Source: Winogradskyella flava (GTDB lineage Bacteria; Bacteroidota; Bacteroidia; Flavobacteriales; Flavobacteriaceae). From it: DNA of 64,000 bases. The stretch lies in NCBI RefSeq assembly GCF_014243395.1, contig NZ_JACLCP010000002.1, positions 372,001 through 436,000 of the forward strand, given 5' to 3'. Under the pieces are notes generated by a model. It was not told where the DNA came from, made no database searches, and saw only the letters and a list, made by a program, of their open reading frames with translations. The first letter of the stretch is position 1, and each line of letters starts with the position of its first letter. The position numbers were made by a program, and so were the translations under genes. Shown one piece after another: positions 8,376-18,100 of the stretch.

Positions 8376-8726
8376 ATGCCCAAAACACTCTATCGTATTT
8401 ATGTTGTAGAATTATCTAAGCGTGTCTATTCTGAAAACACCAAGTTCAGAACAGCAAACCCACAATACAATGGGGTGTTGGAATGCCTTTATGTTGGAAT
8501 GACCAGTAAAACACCAAAAGAACGATTTCAACAACACAAAACCGGATATAGGAACAAAAAAGGCTATAAGATTTCTTCTAATATTGTTGAAAAGTATGGT
8601 CTTTATCTAAGGCCTAGTCTCTATAACCATATTGATCCTTTTTTAACAAGATCCGAAGCCCTTACTGCAGAAAAAGAAATCACCTTAGAACTACGCAGAG
8701 CGCGTTATGCAGTTTGGTCTAATTAG
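8376..8726 (+). CDS. GIY-YIG-like nuclease-domain protein
   Basis: 116 aa. The N-terminus YRIYVVEL is followed by CLYVGMTSKTPKERFQQHKTG. These are the GIY and YIG strands (YVV and YVG) and the conserved Arg on the next helix (ERFQQHK). A Glu in the C-terminal part (TAEKEITLELR) may be the metal ligand. Bacterial stand-alone GIY-YIG domains of this size are mostly uncharacterised and may act in DNA repair or be mobile. The gene follows the hydrolase without a gap and overlaps the end of the convergent bshA by 8 bases. Confidence 0.65.
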   Translation: MPKTLYRIYVVELSKRVYSENTKFRTANPQYNGVLECLYVGMTSKTPKERFQQHKTGYRNKKGYKISSNIVEKYGLYLRPSLYNHIDPFLTRSEALTAEKEITLELRRARYAVWSN

Positions 8727-9858
8727 TAACTAAGAATTGCTTCAAGGTTTCTTCGTAGATATCTTCATACATGGGTACTATATTATGAAGATCAAATTTC
8801 AGAGATTGCGCCTTAGCATTTGCTTTAAATTTCTTCAAAACCTCAGGGTCTTTTAAAATCTTTAAGGCATTTGTAGACATTTCACCAATCGCATTGACAT
8901 CACTTAAATAACCTGAATAACCATCTTCATTAACTTCTGGCAAACCACCTGTATTGGACGAAATTACTGGAACGCTACTAGCCATTGCTTCTAAGGCCGC
9001 CAAACCAAAACTTTCGGTTTGAGACGGGAGCAAAAACAAATCACTAAAGCAAAGAATTCTATCTATTTCGTTGCTGTTACCAAAGAAAATAACCTTGTCG
9101 GTAATTCCTAGTTCATCAGCCAAAAGTTCAGCGTGCTCCTTTTCTGGTCCTTCACCAACCATCATCAATTTAGCTGGTAATTCTTTCTGGATGTTATAAA
9201 AGATTTTAATGACATCAGGTATTTGCTTTACTTCCCTGAAATTACTGATATGTGTGATGATGCGTTCATCATCATTGGCCATCATTCCACGCTGACAATC
9301 CGTGAAACTATTGAGATGCTTTTCTAAGTCAATAAAGTTTGGAACGACATGAATATCTTTTTTGATGTCAAAAAGACGCATGGTATCTTTCTTCAAGCTT
9401 TCTGAAACCGAAGTAACGGCATCAGATTTATTAATACTAAATGTCACCGCAGGTTTGTAGAAAGGATGACTTCCTACTAAGGTAATATCGGTGCCATGAA
9501 GCGTAGTTACAATTGGTACTAAAATTCCCTCATCAATAAGCATTTGTTGCGCCATATAAGCAGCATAGGCATGAGGAATTGCATAATGCACATGCAACAA
9601 TTGAATTCCATGTAACTTTACCATGTCCACCAGTTTACTGGATAATGCTAATTCATATGGTTGGTAATGAAACAAAGGATACTCTGGCACGTGTACTTCA
9701 TGAAAATGAACATTATTACTCAATAGTTCCAAGCGAACTGGCTGACTATATGTTATAAAGTGTATTTCGTGACCTCGTTTAGAAAGTTCTAAACCTAATT
9801 CCGTGGCCACTACTCCACTTCCGCCAAATGTAGGATAACAAACAATACCTATTTTCAT
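8719..9858 (-). CDS. bshA: N-acetyl-alpha-D-glucosaminyl L-malate synthase (bacillithiol synthesis)
   Basis: 379 aa, GT4-family GT-B glycosyltransferase. The opening MKIGIVCYPTFGGSGVVATELG and the following HFITYSQPVRL are characteristic of BshA. Further blocks are LLHVHYAIPHAYAAYMA, TTLHGTDITLVGSH and, in the donor-binding half, FLLPSQTESFGLAALEAMA with the E-x7-E pair. The enzyme joins GlcNAc from UDP-GlcNAc to L-malate, the first step of bacillithiol synthesis in the cytoplasm. Later genes of the pathway (bshB, bshC) are not in the window. It is a single gene that converges with the GIY-YIG gene. Confidence 0.92.
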   Translation of the reverse strand: MKIGIVCYPTFGGSGVVATELGLELSKRGHEIHFITYSQPVRLELLSNNVHFHEVHVPEYPLFHYQPYELALSSKLVDMVKLHGIQLLHVHYAIPHAYAAYMAQQMLIDEGILVPIVTTLHGTDITLVGSHPFYKPAVTFSINKSDAVTSVSESLKKDTMRLFDIKKDIHVVPNFIDLEKHLNSFTDCQRGMMANDDERIITHISNFREVKQIPDVIKIFYNIQKELPAKLMMVGEGPEKEHAELLADELGITDKVIFFGNSNEIDRILCFSDLFLLPSQTESFGLAALEAMASSVPVISSNTGGLPEVNEDGYSGYLSDVNAIGEMSTNALKILKDPEVLKKFKANAKAQSLKFDLHNIVPMYEDIYEETLKQFLVTN

Positions 9859-10023
9859 ATAAAGTTACAAGTGTCTAAAGTTAAAGCGTGTTTCAAGTTA
9901 ACGTATATAAAGTCTTAATTTTTATGGAACCCTTACAACTTTAATTAAAACCATAAAGTTAGTAGATTTATAAAATTGCCCATCAAATTTAAGTAGTTTT
10001 TAACTTACGTTTTAAGTACTGAA

Positions 10024-12981
10024 TTATTCAACTATAGCTTCGTAGATCAAACGTTGAATTTCAGTTCGGATATTTTCTCGGAGCAATAGATTTTTTCCCG
10101 CTTGCGGATAGGTTCTATTCGCCAAAAAGACATATATAATTTCTTCTTCAGGATCTGCCCAAGCGTAGGTGCCTGTAAAACCTGAATGCCCAAAACTAGT
10201 CATGGATAAACAACCACAGGTTGGTCCTTCTTCTCCCAATTGCGGTTTATCAAAACCTATCCCTCTCCTATTGTCGCTTTCGCAATAGTAGCAGGTATTA
10301 AATTTGTCAATGGTTTCTGATTTTAAATAACGTTTTCCGCCATAAAACCCTTTTTGTAAATACATCTGCATAATCTTGGCAACGTCATTGGCATTACTAA
10401 AAACTCCAGCGTGTCCACCAATACCACCTTGCATGGCTGCTCCCATATCATGAACGTAACCGTGTACTTTTTTATAACGATAATAATCATCAACCTCAGT
10501 AGGCACAATATCTTTTAAGCTAAATTTCTTCCTTGGATTGTATGTGGTATAATTAGCGCCAAGAGATTCGTAATAGCGATCCTGTGTAATCTCATGCAAC
10601 GATTTGTCATAAAACCCCTCGAGATAATTCTTTAAAATATAATAAGGCAAATCACTGTAGCGATATCGCAATCTCGTTAACAACTCGCTCTCTTTTATTA
10701 TTTCCTGTATGGAATCCTTATAGTCATTGCGCAAAAACAACGAATTGGTCACTTCTATATTAAAATCTTTAGTGCGCTTGCTACGATAATACTTAGGATC
10801 TGGCTTTTTGGTAACCGTATCCAAGGTTGCATAATAAAATGGGATCCAAGGTCGTAACTTGGCGTAATGCGACAACATTCGTTTTAAGGTTATGTTTTTC
10901 TTATTGGAAGTTCTTAGACTAGGAAGTAATTTTCCCAACTTATCATCCAAAGAAATAGATCCTTGCTGCTCCAACTCCATCACTACTGGCAATGTGGCCA
11001 GTATCTTAGTTAATGAGGCCACATCGTAAACATCATCAAAATCAACTTTGTTCTTTTTTGAATAGGTATGATAACCGAAATTCTTGTTGTAAATCACTTT
11101 ACCTTTTCGAGCAACCAAAAGCTGAATGCCTGGTGTCATTCGGTTATTTACGGCATGATTGGCTACGGAATCTATCCGGCTTAGTTTTTCAGAGTCCATT
11201 CCAACGCGCTCTGGCAAACCGTAGCTAAGACTTGATATTGAATTATAGTTTTCACCTGTTCCTACAGGAAAAAACTGTCCAGTACTAACAGGCAATTTCC
11301 CTTTCGCTCCGACAGCGCCAAAAATAAGTTGAGCAGACTTTTCTTGAGCAATCCGACTATTCTGGTAGCTCATGACTATGGCTTCAATGTTTTGTATAGA
11401 TAACAGTTCGTTGAGTGCATAAGGTCTTGCAAATACGTCTAAAACAACGGTGTTTGATCTCGCAATTTCATACAACCAAGCCAATTCTTTTTGCGAAAAT
11501 TTATAACCTTTCCAAGGGTTGTCATTAGACTTATGAAAACCTAAAACAACCGTATTGTAATTTTGTAATTTGGCAATTAAACCATCCAATTTATCCGCTT
11601 TTATATGATGGACCTTAGTGTACTTCTTTAATTCATCATAGAATGCCGAACCATCGCTATCTCCTAGTGAGACATAAGCAACCGTTTTAGTTTCAAGATT
11701 GCGGAAAGGCAATAGTGAATTCTTGTTTTTAACTACTGTAATAGCACTCTCCATTAGGCTTTCATAAAGTGCGTCATCCTTGATTCTGTTTAAATCCTTT
11801 CCCAGATTATATAGACCAACAGGAGAATAGTCATGCAAACCAACCTTATACTTCGCCATTAAAACTTTCTTTACAGAATGTGATAAACGGTCTTCGGTAA
11901 TAATGCCTTCATTATAAGCCTCTACGAATTTAGCGATACCTTTTTGTGGATTTTCAGACATTAGCATCACATCATTACCTGCCAAGAATGCCATTAGGTC
12001 AATTTCTCCACCTTTTGTCATTGTTTTTGGTGTGATACCATCAACACCCTTCTCTACATAATCTGCCGCACCTTTCATGGTTAAGGCATCTGTAAAGATT
12101 AGTCCTTTAAATCCTAGTTCATCTTTAAGAATGTCAGTAACAATATGTTTTGAAAGTGAAGATGGGAAGCCTCTTCTATTTTCTAGACTAGGAACATTAA
12201 GGTGTGCCACCATAACACTAGACAATCCCTTTTTAATCAATTCGCGATAAGGATATAATTCGATAGAATCAATACGTTTTTCACTAAAGGACACCGTAGG
12301 CAATGTTTCATGTGAATCATCTTCCGTATCACCATGTCCAGGAAAATGTTTTGCATTGGCCAAGACACCTGCACTTTGCATCCCTCTCATAAACGCTAAA
12401 CCCTTTGCGGTGACATTATCCCTATCCTCTCCAAAAGAGCGATTTCCAATAATAGGATTCTTAGGATTAGTATTAATATCTACAACTGGTGCAAAATTAA
12501 AATGCACCCCCAAGCGCTTACAATGTTCACCGATCTGTCTTCCTGTTTGTTCAACCAACTTATTGTCGGAAATCGCTCCAAGCGTCATATTCCAAGGGAA
12601 AGCATATGTAGAATCGAGACGCATGCTCAAACCCCATTCTGCATCCATACCCACTAAAAGTGGGATTTTAGAAGTAGCCTGCAATAAATTATTCAACTTA
12701 GCTTGTCTATAAGGACCGCCATTAGAGTAAATGACACCTCCTATATGTTCGTTCTTTATGAGATCTACAATCTTATTATTGACCTTGGCACTATTCTCGG
12801 ACATGACTTGAACCATGTAGAGCTGGCCAATACGCTCTTTTAAAGACATTGAATTATATACACTATCTACCCATTTTTGTTGCTGAATTGGATCTTCGGA
12901 AAGTAAAGGGTGATTGTAAAGTTCTTGCGCAAAATTGATTTGGACACAAAGGCAAAAAAGAATAAGGGACAAATATCGCAT
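10024..12981 (-). CDS. Secreted GH3 beta-N-acetylglucosaminidase fused to a class C beta-lactamase-like domain
   Basis: 985 aa. Signal peptide at 1-18 (ending NFAQ). Residues ~35-370 are a GH3 N-terminal domain with the NagZ-type motif KHFPGHGDTEDDSHETLP (near 211), whose Asp-His pair acts as acid/base in this family; FTDALTMKG (near 297) holds the nucleophile Asp. Residues ~400-580 form the GH3 C-terminal alpha/beta domain. From ~595 a serine beta-lactamase/transpeptidase-like domain follows with ASLTK (S-x-x-K), a Y-S-D triad and GHSGFTGT near the end. It probably works on peptidoglycan fragments in the periplasm or at the outer membrane. The same fusion is common in Bacteroidota. The gene stands alone. 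Confidence 0.9.
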   Translation of the reverse strand: MRYLSLILFCLCVQINFAQELYNHPLLSEDPIQQQKWVDSVYNSMSLKERIGQLYMVQVMSENSAKVNNKIVDLIKNEHIGGVIYSNGGPYRQAKLNNLLQATSKIPLLVGMDAEWGLSMRLDSTYAFPWNMTLGAISDNKLVEQTGRQIGEHCKRLGVHFNFAPVVDINTNPKNPIIGNRSFGEDRDNVTAKGLAFMRGMQSAGVLANAKHFPGHGDTEDDSHETLPTVSFSEKRIDSIELYPYRELIKKGLSSVMVAHLNVPSLENRRGFPSSLSKHIVTDILKDELGFKGLIFTDALTMKGAADYVEKGVDGITPKTMTKGGEIDLMAFLAGNDVMLMSENPQKGIAKFVEAYNEGIITEDRLSHSVKKVLMAKYKVGLHDYSPVGLYNLGKDLNRIKDDALYESLMESAITVVKNKNSLLPFRNLETKTVAYVSLGDSDGSAFYDELKKYTKVHHIKADKLDGLIAKLQNYNTVVLGFHKSNDNPWKGYKFSQKELAWLYEIARSNTVVLDVFARPYALNELLSIQNIEAIVMSYQNSRIAQEKSAQLIFGAVGAKGKLPVSTGQFFPVGTGENYNSISSLSYGLPERVGMDSEKLSRIDSVANHAVNNRMTPGIQLLVARKGKVIYNKNFGYHTYSKKNKVDFDDVYDVASLTKILATLPVVMELEQQGSISLDDKLGKLLPSLRTSNKKNITLKRMLSHYAKLRPWIPFYYATLDTVTKKPDPKYYRSKRTKDFNIEVTNSLFLRNDYKDSIQEIIKESELLTRLRYRYSDLPYYILKNYLEGFYDKSLHEITQDRYYESLGANYTTYNPRKKFSLKDIVPTEVDDYYRYKKVHGYVHDMGAAMQGGIGGHAGVFSNANDVAKIMQMYLQKGFYGGKRYLKSETIDKFNTCYYCESDNRRGIGFDKPQLGEEGPTCGCLSMTSFGHSGFTGTYAWADPEEEIIYVFLANRTYPQAGKNLLLRENIRTEIQRLIYEAIVE

Positions 12982-13101
12982 GTAAATCTTTATCGTTTAT
13001 AGGTTAAATAACGAATACTATGCCAAAATAGCATATTTAACAGTAAGTAGAAAGACTTTAATACACTTTTATAAACCGTGTAATTAACAGTTTGAAGAAA
13101 T

Positions 13102-14325
13102 TTAGCTCATCAAGTCTATATGCCGGTCATGATAGCCGAGTAAATATAGAATACCATCTAAACCAATACTCGAAATAGAATTCTGTGCGCTATCCTTAAC
13201 CTTTGGCTTGGCGTGAAAGGCGATGCCTAATCCAGCAAGATTAAGCATTTGAAGGTCATTAGCACCATCACCAACAGCAATGGTTTGACCAATATCTATA
13301 CCCATATCCTCTGCAAGCAATTTTAAATAGTCCGCTTTTTTATTGCCGTCAACAATTTCACCAACGTAACCGCCAGTTAAAACGCCATCTTTAATTTCGA
13401 GCTGGTTAGCATGGACATAATCAATATCCAGTTTTTCTTGAAGATAATGCCCAAAATAGGTGAATCCACCAGAAAGTATCGCTGTTTTATAACCGTAGTA
13501 GTGTAATGTATCAATGAGTCTTCTCGCACCTTTGGTAATAGGAAGATTAGCAGCAACGTCCTTTAAAACGTCTTCGCTTAAACCTTTGAGGAGTTTCATA
13601 CGTTGCTTAAAACTCTCGTTGAAATCTATTTCGCCTTGCATGGCAGATTCCGTGATAGCTCTAACCTCTTCTCCAACGCCCGCACGCTCTGCCAATTCGT
13701 CTATAACTTCCGTTTGAATCAAGGTAGAATCCATATCAAAACATACTAAGCGACGGTTGCGTCTAAACATTGTATCTTCTTGAAACGCAATATCCACATC
13801 TAATTCCTTAGAGATCTCCATAAATTTTGATGTAAACTCAGACTTATCATTCAGCTTTCCTCGAATAGATAATTGTATGGATGCTCTTGGGTATTCCTCT
13901 TCTTTTACCAACGACGTTCTTCCTGTCAAACGTTTTATAGAATCAATGTTTAAGTTTTTTTCAGAAATAATCTTTGTGACTTCAGAGATTTGCTCGGCCT
14001 TTAATCGATCTCCAAGAATTGTAATGATATAGCGATCTTTTCCTTGCATACTTACCCAATGCTCGTAGTTATCTAGAGATATTGGGGTGAACTTAGCGGT
14101 AATACCCAGTTCGTAGGCTTTAAATAGTAAATCTTTTAAGACTGCAGCAGATTTTTTACCAGACTTAATTTCGAACATCATACCTAGTGATAAAGTATCA
14201 TGAATATTTGCTTGTCCAATATCAAGTATCTTAGCATCATACTCAGCCAAAACACTAGTTAAACCCGATGTGAGTCCAGGTTTATCTTGACCGGAAATAT
14301 TAAGTAAAAAGATATCTGTTGCCAC
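13102..14325 (-). CDS. serB: Phosphoserine phosphatase with N-terminal ACT domains
   Basis: 407 aa. Two ACT-like regions make up residues 1-180 (LLNISGQDKPGLTSGLTSVL at the start), as in the longer SerB form. The HAD phosphatase follows: CFDMDSTLIQTEVIDELA (nucleophile Asp near 197), ILSGGFTYFG (motif II Ser), and AVGDGANDLQMLNLAGLGIAF (motif IV). It removes phosphate from O-phosphoserine in the last step of serine synthesis. SerC and SerA lie at 32-34 kb in this window. The ACT domains suggest feedback by serine, a property known in other long SerB proteins. Single gene with a 120-base gap to the GH3 gene. Confidence 0.93.
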   Translation of the reverse strand: MATDIFLLNISGQDKPGLTSGLTSVLAEYDAKILDIGQANIHDTLSLGMMFEIKSGKKSAAVLKDLLFKAYELGITAKFTPISLDNYEHWVSMQGKDRYIITILGDRLKAEQISEVTKIISEKNLNIDSIKRLTGRTSLVKEEEYPRASIQLSIRGKLNDKSEFTSKFMEISKELDVDIAFQEDTMFRRNRRLVCFDMDSTLIQTEVIDELAERAGVGEEVRAITESAMQGEIDFNESFKQRMKLLKGLSEDVLKDVAANLPITKGARRLIDTLHYYGYKTAILSGGFTYFGHYLQEKLDIDYVHANQLEIKDGVLTGGYVGEIVDGNKKADYLKLLAEDMGIDIGQTIAVGDGANDLQMLNLAGLGIAFHAKPKVKDSAQNSISSIGLDGILYLLGYHDRHIDLMS

Positions 14326-14459
14326 GATTTATAATTTTATATCATTGTGGTAAAAATCTACATTATATCTGATAAATAAAAATTATTACTGATGAGAATA
14401 TTACAATTTTAAAGGAGATTTTTTATAGGATTCTTATTTAGGAAAAATGGAAACATAAT

Positions 14460-15923
14460 TTATTCGCTCAATTTTTCAATCATTCTTTTTGAACGATTAA
14501 TGAGCCGGTTTTCGTTACTTGGATTCAGTTCAACTACTTTTTTATAGTTCTCTATGGCCAACTTATTGTTCCCCTTGTCTTTATATGCATAATATTGTGC
14601 TAAACCATAATAACCTCCAAAATAATCTGGAAACTCCGTTGTAATTAATTCGAATACTTTTAGCGATTTTTCTGGTTCATTTTCAAAATAACTAAAGCCC
14701 AATCTAATAAGACCATCTTTAGAAATGTCATATTTGTTCTCGTTCGATTTTATTTGATCAAATTTAGCCGAGATACTTTCTATACCATTATCCATAATAT
14801 TCTTTTCAAGCAAAATTTCGCAAGGTATTGGAACTGCTCCATCAGAAAAATAACTAGCTAAAAACAAAGCCTTTCTTCTCAGACCACCCAAGTTTCCATT
14901 ATTTGTATAAATAACCACTGTAATTTTATCGGACGGGACTCTTAAAGTGGTATTTAGAAAACCTGTTGAACTTCCGCCATGTACCAAATACTTTTTACCA
15001 TTTTTATAACCAATTTGCCAACCAAACCCATAGCCATCTCCATCTGTTTTTCCATCTTTATCCCATTTTGAAAATGCATCATTCATCAGGTCTTCACTGA
15101 TAAGTGTTTCTTCATATAAACTCTTGTCCCACTTTGCATAATCACTTACTGAGGAATAAATTCCGCCATCACCTTGTATTGCAGACCATTTATTCTGGTC
15201 TTTGTTTTGGTACTCACGCTCAATTAATTTATAGCCGTATGCCCGATTCTTTATATGCAAATCTTTTAAGTAGACCGTACTATTGGTCATCCCTAATTTT
15301 TCAAAAATTTCTATATCCATAAACTCTTTGAAGCTCTTGCCCGAAACACGCTCTATGATCTTAGCTAAAACAGCATACCCAGAGTTACTGTATCTAAATT
15401 TAGAATTAGCAGGAAATAACAAACTATTTTGTTTCATTAACAGGTGAAGTACATCCTCATCAACGATCTGTTTTTTCCAATCTTTAGGATATAATTTGGT
15501 GTAAGACTGTAGTCCGGACCTATGTGACATTAAGTTTTTAATTGTAATATCTTTTCCGTACTCTGGGAATTCAGGAATAACTTCCGTTAGTTTAGTCTCG
15601 TAATTTAATTTACCTTGATGAATTAAAATTAAAATTCCCATTGCAGTAAATTGCTTTGTTACCGATGCCAATCTATAGTTGGTTTCTCCATTAGCAGGAA
15701 TTTTATGTTCTAAGTCTGCATAACCAAAACTTTGGTTCTCTTTTATCTTACCATCTTTTATTACAATGAAACTTGCACTTGGTTTTTCTCCTATATAGTC
15801 TTTAAACAAGAAGTTGATGACGTCTTGTCGCGTTTCTATTTCGTTTTCTTGTTCTAATTTTTGAGATGGTTTGCAGGAACAAATCATCAGTATAAAGACT
15901 AATACTAAATGGGTATATTTCAT
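14460..15923 (-). CDS. Serine hydrolase (beta-lactamase family) lipoprotein with C-terminal TPRs
   Basis: 487 aa. Lipobox ICSC gives Cys 17. The serine hydrolase domain (~30-360) has SVTKQFTAMG (S-x-x-K), YSNSGYAVLAKIIE (Y-x-N) and LVHGGSSTGF (the H-x-G strand). These fit a class C beta-lactamase/DD-peptidase fold. Residues ~395-480 hold about two tetratricopeptide-like repeats (KVFELITTEFPDYFGGYYGLAQYY, then AIENYKKVVELNPSNE). Probably a periplasmic peptidase or esterase rather than a true antibiotic resistance enzyme. It lies 19 bases after the end of the upstream minus-strand gene and may be the last gene of that run. Confidence 0.85.
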   Translation of the reverse strand: MKYTHLVLVFILMICSCKPSQKLEQENEIETRQDVINFLFKDYIGEKPSASFIVIKDGKIKENQSFGYADLEHKIPANGETNYRLASVTKQFTAMGILILIHQGKLNYETKLTEVIPEFPEYGKDITIKNLMSHRSGLQSYTKLYPKDWKKQIVDEDVLHLLMKQNSLLFPANSKFRYSNSGYAVLAKIIERVSGKSFKEFMDIEIFEKLGMTNSTVYLKDLHIKNRAYGYKLIEREYQNKDQNKWSAIQGDGGIYSSVSDYAKWDKSLYEETLISEDLMNDAFSKWDKDGKTDGDGYGFGWQIGYKNGKKYLVHGGSSTGFLNTTLRVPSDKITVVIYTNNGNLGGLRRKALFLASYFSDGAVPIPCEILLEKNIMDNGIESISAKFDQIKSNENKYDISKDGLIRLGFSYFENEPEKSLKVFELITTEFPDYFGGYYGLAQYYAYKDKGNNKLAIENYKKVVELNPSNENRLINRSKRMIEKLSE

Positions 15924-15942
15924 TTCTTATGTCGAACAAGAA

Positions 15943-16428
15943 TTACTTGACAAACCGACTATGCCAACTCTCACTTGCAGGCACTTCCCAATTATCGTTA
16001 AACTCTGCGATATTGGTTACTAGATTATTAAATACAATCGTGTTTTTCGAAACAGATTTGTTCTTAGCCATTTTTTTGAAGTCCACAAGTGGCTTATACG
16101 CTATAAATTCGCCTTGCTTATAAGAAACGTTCATTTTATCCATAAGATCGACATTATAGGCGTTCTCTAATTCTTGAATAAAATGTACTGAAGCATCAAT
16201 AGAACAACCTGTAGCAGCACTTAAGTTTTGGTTTAAAGCTATCACTATAAAACGCTTATATACAATCTTATAGCCAGATTGTAAATCCTTTCCGTGAGCT
16301 GTCCAAGCTTCAATGAATGTTTCTATTTTAGATTTTAACTCTTCGAGTTCATCCTTTGAAAACGAGCGGTTAGCTTGGTATATCCAAACACGGGATTCTT
16401 CTGGTAAGGTATCAAAATCTACTAGCAT
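15943..16428 (-). CDS. Conserved Bacteroidota protein, unknown function (often labelled 'ABC transporter ATPase')
   Basis: 161 aa, soluble, no signal. It starts MLVDFDTLPEESRVWIYQANR and contains a Cys-Ser pair in SAATGCSIDASVHFIQELE. There is no Walker A or B motif, so the common database label 'ABC transporter ATPase' cannot be right from the sequence. The protein is recalled as widespread in Flavobacteriia with this neighbourhood. It is 3 bases from the upstream small membrane gene, so co-transcribed with the Fe-S protein genes. Function unknown. Confidence 0.75.
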   Translation of the reverse strand: MLVDFDTLPEESRVWIYQANRSFSKDELEELKSKIETFIEAWTAHGKDLQSGYKIVYKRFIVIALNQNLSAATGCSIDASVHFIQELENAYNVDLMDKMNVSYKQGEFIAYKPLVDFKKMAKNKSVSKNTIVFNNLVTNIAEFNDNWEVPASESWHSRFVK

Positions 16429-16431
16429 ATT

Positions 16432-16632
16432 TTAATTTCCTTTAAAAGTATATAATCTAAAAGCTAATCCCATGATAATAGAATAAATAATGAAATTAAA
16501 AACAAACAGATTAATTGATATTAATGAAGATTCTTGGTAATAATCTATACCTATACTAATCATAGCTATAATTAGACCACTAACGAGGCCAAATACAATG
16601 CTATTTCTAAATAGATTGTCGGTCTTTTTCAA
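16432..16632 (-). CDS. Small two-TM membrane protein
   Basis: 66 aa. Two hydrophobic helices (near residues 10-28 and 37-60) are joined by a short polar turn with DYYQESS. Basic residues at both ends suggest the termini are cytoplasmic. No family recognised. It is packed between two conserved genes with 3-base gaps on each side, which supports it being real and co-expressed. Confidence 0.6.
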   Translation of the reverse strand: MKKTDNLFRNSIVFGLVSGLIIAMISIGIDYYQESSLISINLFVFNFIIYSIIMGLAFRLYTFKGN

Positions 16633-16635
16633 TTT

Positions 16636-17418
16636 TTAAGAATTAGCAATTAATTCAGCAATATCCAATACTGAAATCTCACTTTCTTTTTCTTTGAATT
16701 TCACACCATCACTCATCATGGTATTGCAATACGGACAGCCTGTCGCGATGATATCTGGTTGGGTATCCAGGGCATCTTGGGTTCTAAGAATATTGACATC
16801 CATATCCCCTTTTTCCGGTTCTTTAAACATCTGGGCACCTCCTGCTCCACAGCAAAGTGCGGTGCCTTTATGCCGTTTCATCTCAACCAAATTGGCATTG
16901 GTCTTTCTAAGCACGTCTCTTGGTGCGTCATATTCACTATTGGCACGTCCTAAATAGCACGGATCATGAAAAGTGATACGTTTGCCTTTATAGGTATTTC
17001 CTTCTACAGTCAGTCTTCCTGAACTCATTAACTCTTTGATAAACTGCGTGTGATGCACGATATCATAGTTACCTCCCAAGCTCGGGTATTCGTTCTTAAT
17101 GCAGTTATAGGAGTGCGGATCGCAAGTCACGATACGTTTTACTTCATAAGCATTAAGTACTTCTATATTCATCATGGCTTGCATCTGGAACAAGAACTCG
17201 TTTCCAGCACGTTTAGCTAAATCTCCTGTATTGCTTTCTTCTGTTCCTAAAACGGCAAAATCGACATTGGCCTTATTCAATATTTTAACAAAAGCCTTAG
17301 TGATTTTTTTTGCTCTATCATCATAACTACCAGCAGAACCTACCCAAAATAAGATTTCAGGTTGCTTACCTTCTGCCATCATTTCTGCCATTGTTGGCAC
17401 TTTAAGTTCTTCGCTCAT
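16636..17418 (-). CDS. (Fe-S)-binding protein with CCG domains (HdrB/GlpC-like)
   Basis: 260 aa. Cysteine-rich CCG domains are visible: CDPHSYNC with CYLGRAN, and CCGAGGAQMF followed by CPYCNTM. This is the layout of heterodisulfide-reductase subunit B-like or LutA/GlpC-type modules that hold a special [4Fe-4S] cluster. It shares an operon with the membrane ferredoxin-like protein at 18101, with only the outer-membrane gene between. The two probably form one electron-transfer complex linked to the quinone pool. The substrate is unknown. Lactate or glycolate oxidation is the usual guess for such pairs in other bacteria, but no oxidase gene is next to it. Confidence 0.85.
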   Translation of the reverse strand: MSEELKVPTMAEMMAEGKQPEILFWVGSAGSYDDRAKKITKAFVKILNKANVDFAVLGTEESNTGDLAKRAGNEFLFQMQAMMNIEVLNAYEVKRIVTCDPHSYNCIKNEYPSLGGNYDIVHHTQFIKELMSSGRLTVEGNTYKGKRITFHDPCYLGRANSEYDAPRDVLRKTNANLVEMKRHKGTALCCGAGGAQMFKEPEKGDMDVNILRTQDALDTQPDIIATGCPYCNTMMSDGVKFKEKESEISVLDIAELIANS

Positions 17419-17434
17419 AACGTAATTTTATTAT

Positions 17435-18082
17435 CTAAATAAAAATGTTAAACCCTGCTAAAAATCCAATGGTACTATTTTTGAATTTTAGATCAGAATC
17501 CTCTGGTTCTGAATTGGTTTGACTATAACCTACTCCCAAGTCAACAGAAACTTTGTCATTAATAATGATAGCTATTCCGCCGTTTACACTATATTGAAAT
17601 ACCGTTGATTTACTTTCGGAAGCTTGAAACACCGGATCGGGATTGGGTGAAACCGAATTGTCTTCAATCGTCGTTTTTGAAGATCCAAAACCAATATTAG
17701 CTTGTACAAATGGTCTTATATTAGATCCATTAAAATAGTATCTTACAAAGGGAGACGCTATAAAGGATGTTATTTTTCTTTCGAAATCAATATCGTCATC
17801 TTTAAATCTCGAAAACGAAACTGGCAATTCGACACCAACTAAAAGATTATCAATAATAAAATATCCCCCTCCGGCACCTAAGGTAATATTTAATGTATTA
17901 CCTGCATCTAAATCTTGCTCTGCTGTTTCAATTTTGGAATTGGTTGAATTAAAAAAGAAATTTGAACCTGCACCAATGAACCAATTTCCTTTCTCAGTTG
18001 GTTCTTCCGTCCTTTCCTCTTCTTCTTGAGCCAAACAGAAAGAAGGCATTAATAAAAGAACAAACAGGACGTTATATTTCAT
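17435..18082 (-). CDS. Outer-membrane beta-barrel protein
   Basis: 215 aa from the ATG at 18082; the frame reaches a GTG at 18094. Signal peptide ends SFCLAQ. After an acidic linker (EEEERTEEPTEKG) alternating polar and hydrophobic strands begin with WFIGAGSNFFFN and end with STIGFLAGFNIFI, whose last aromatic residues fit a barrel C-terminus. Length suits an 8-stranded OmpW/OmpX-like or 'outer membrane protein beta-barrel' family member. It lies between two Fe-S protein genes with gaps of 16 and ~18 bases. Confidence 0.78.
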   Translation of the reverse strand: MKYNVLFVLLLMPSFCLAQEEEERTEEPTEKGNWFIGAGSNFFFNSTNSKIETAEQDLDAGNTLNITLGAGGGYFIIDNLLVGVELPVSFSRFKDDDIDFERKITSFIASPFVRYYFNGSNIRPFVQANIGFGSSKTTIEDNSVSPNPDPVFQASESKSTVFQYSVNGGIAIIINDKVSVDLGVGYSQTNSEPEDSDLKFKNSTIGFLAGFNIFI

Positions 18083-18100
18083 AGCATTAAGCACTTTTAA

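Noticed and set aside
10323..10508. Small minus-strand frame inside the GH3 gene
   Set aside because: A shadow frame within a gene with clear domain motifs.
14460..15923. True beta-lactamase resistance gene
   Set aside because: The S-x-x-K and Y-x-N motifs exist, but the lipoprotein form with TPRs is common in Bacteroidota and usually not linked to drug resistance.
15943..16428. ABC transporter ATPase label
   Set aside because: No Walker A, signature or Walker B motif is present.
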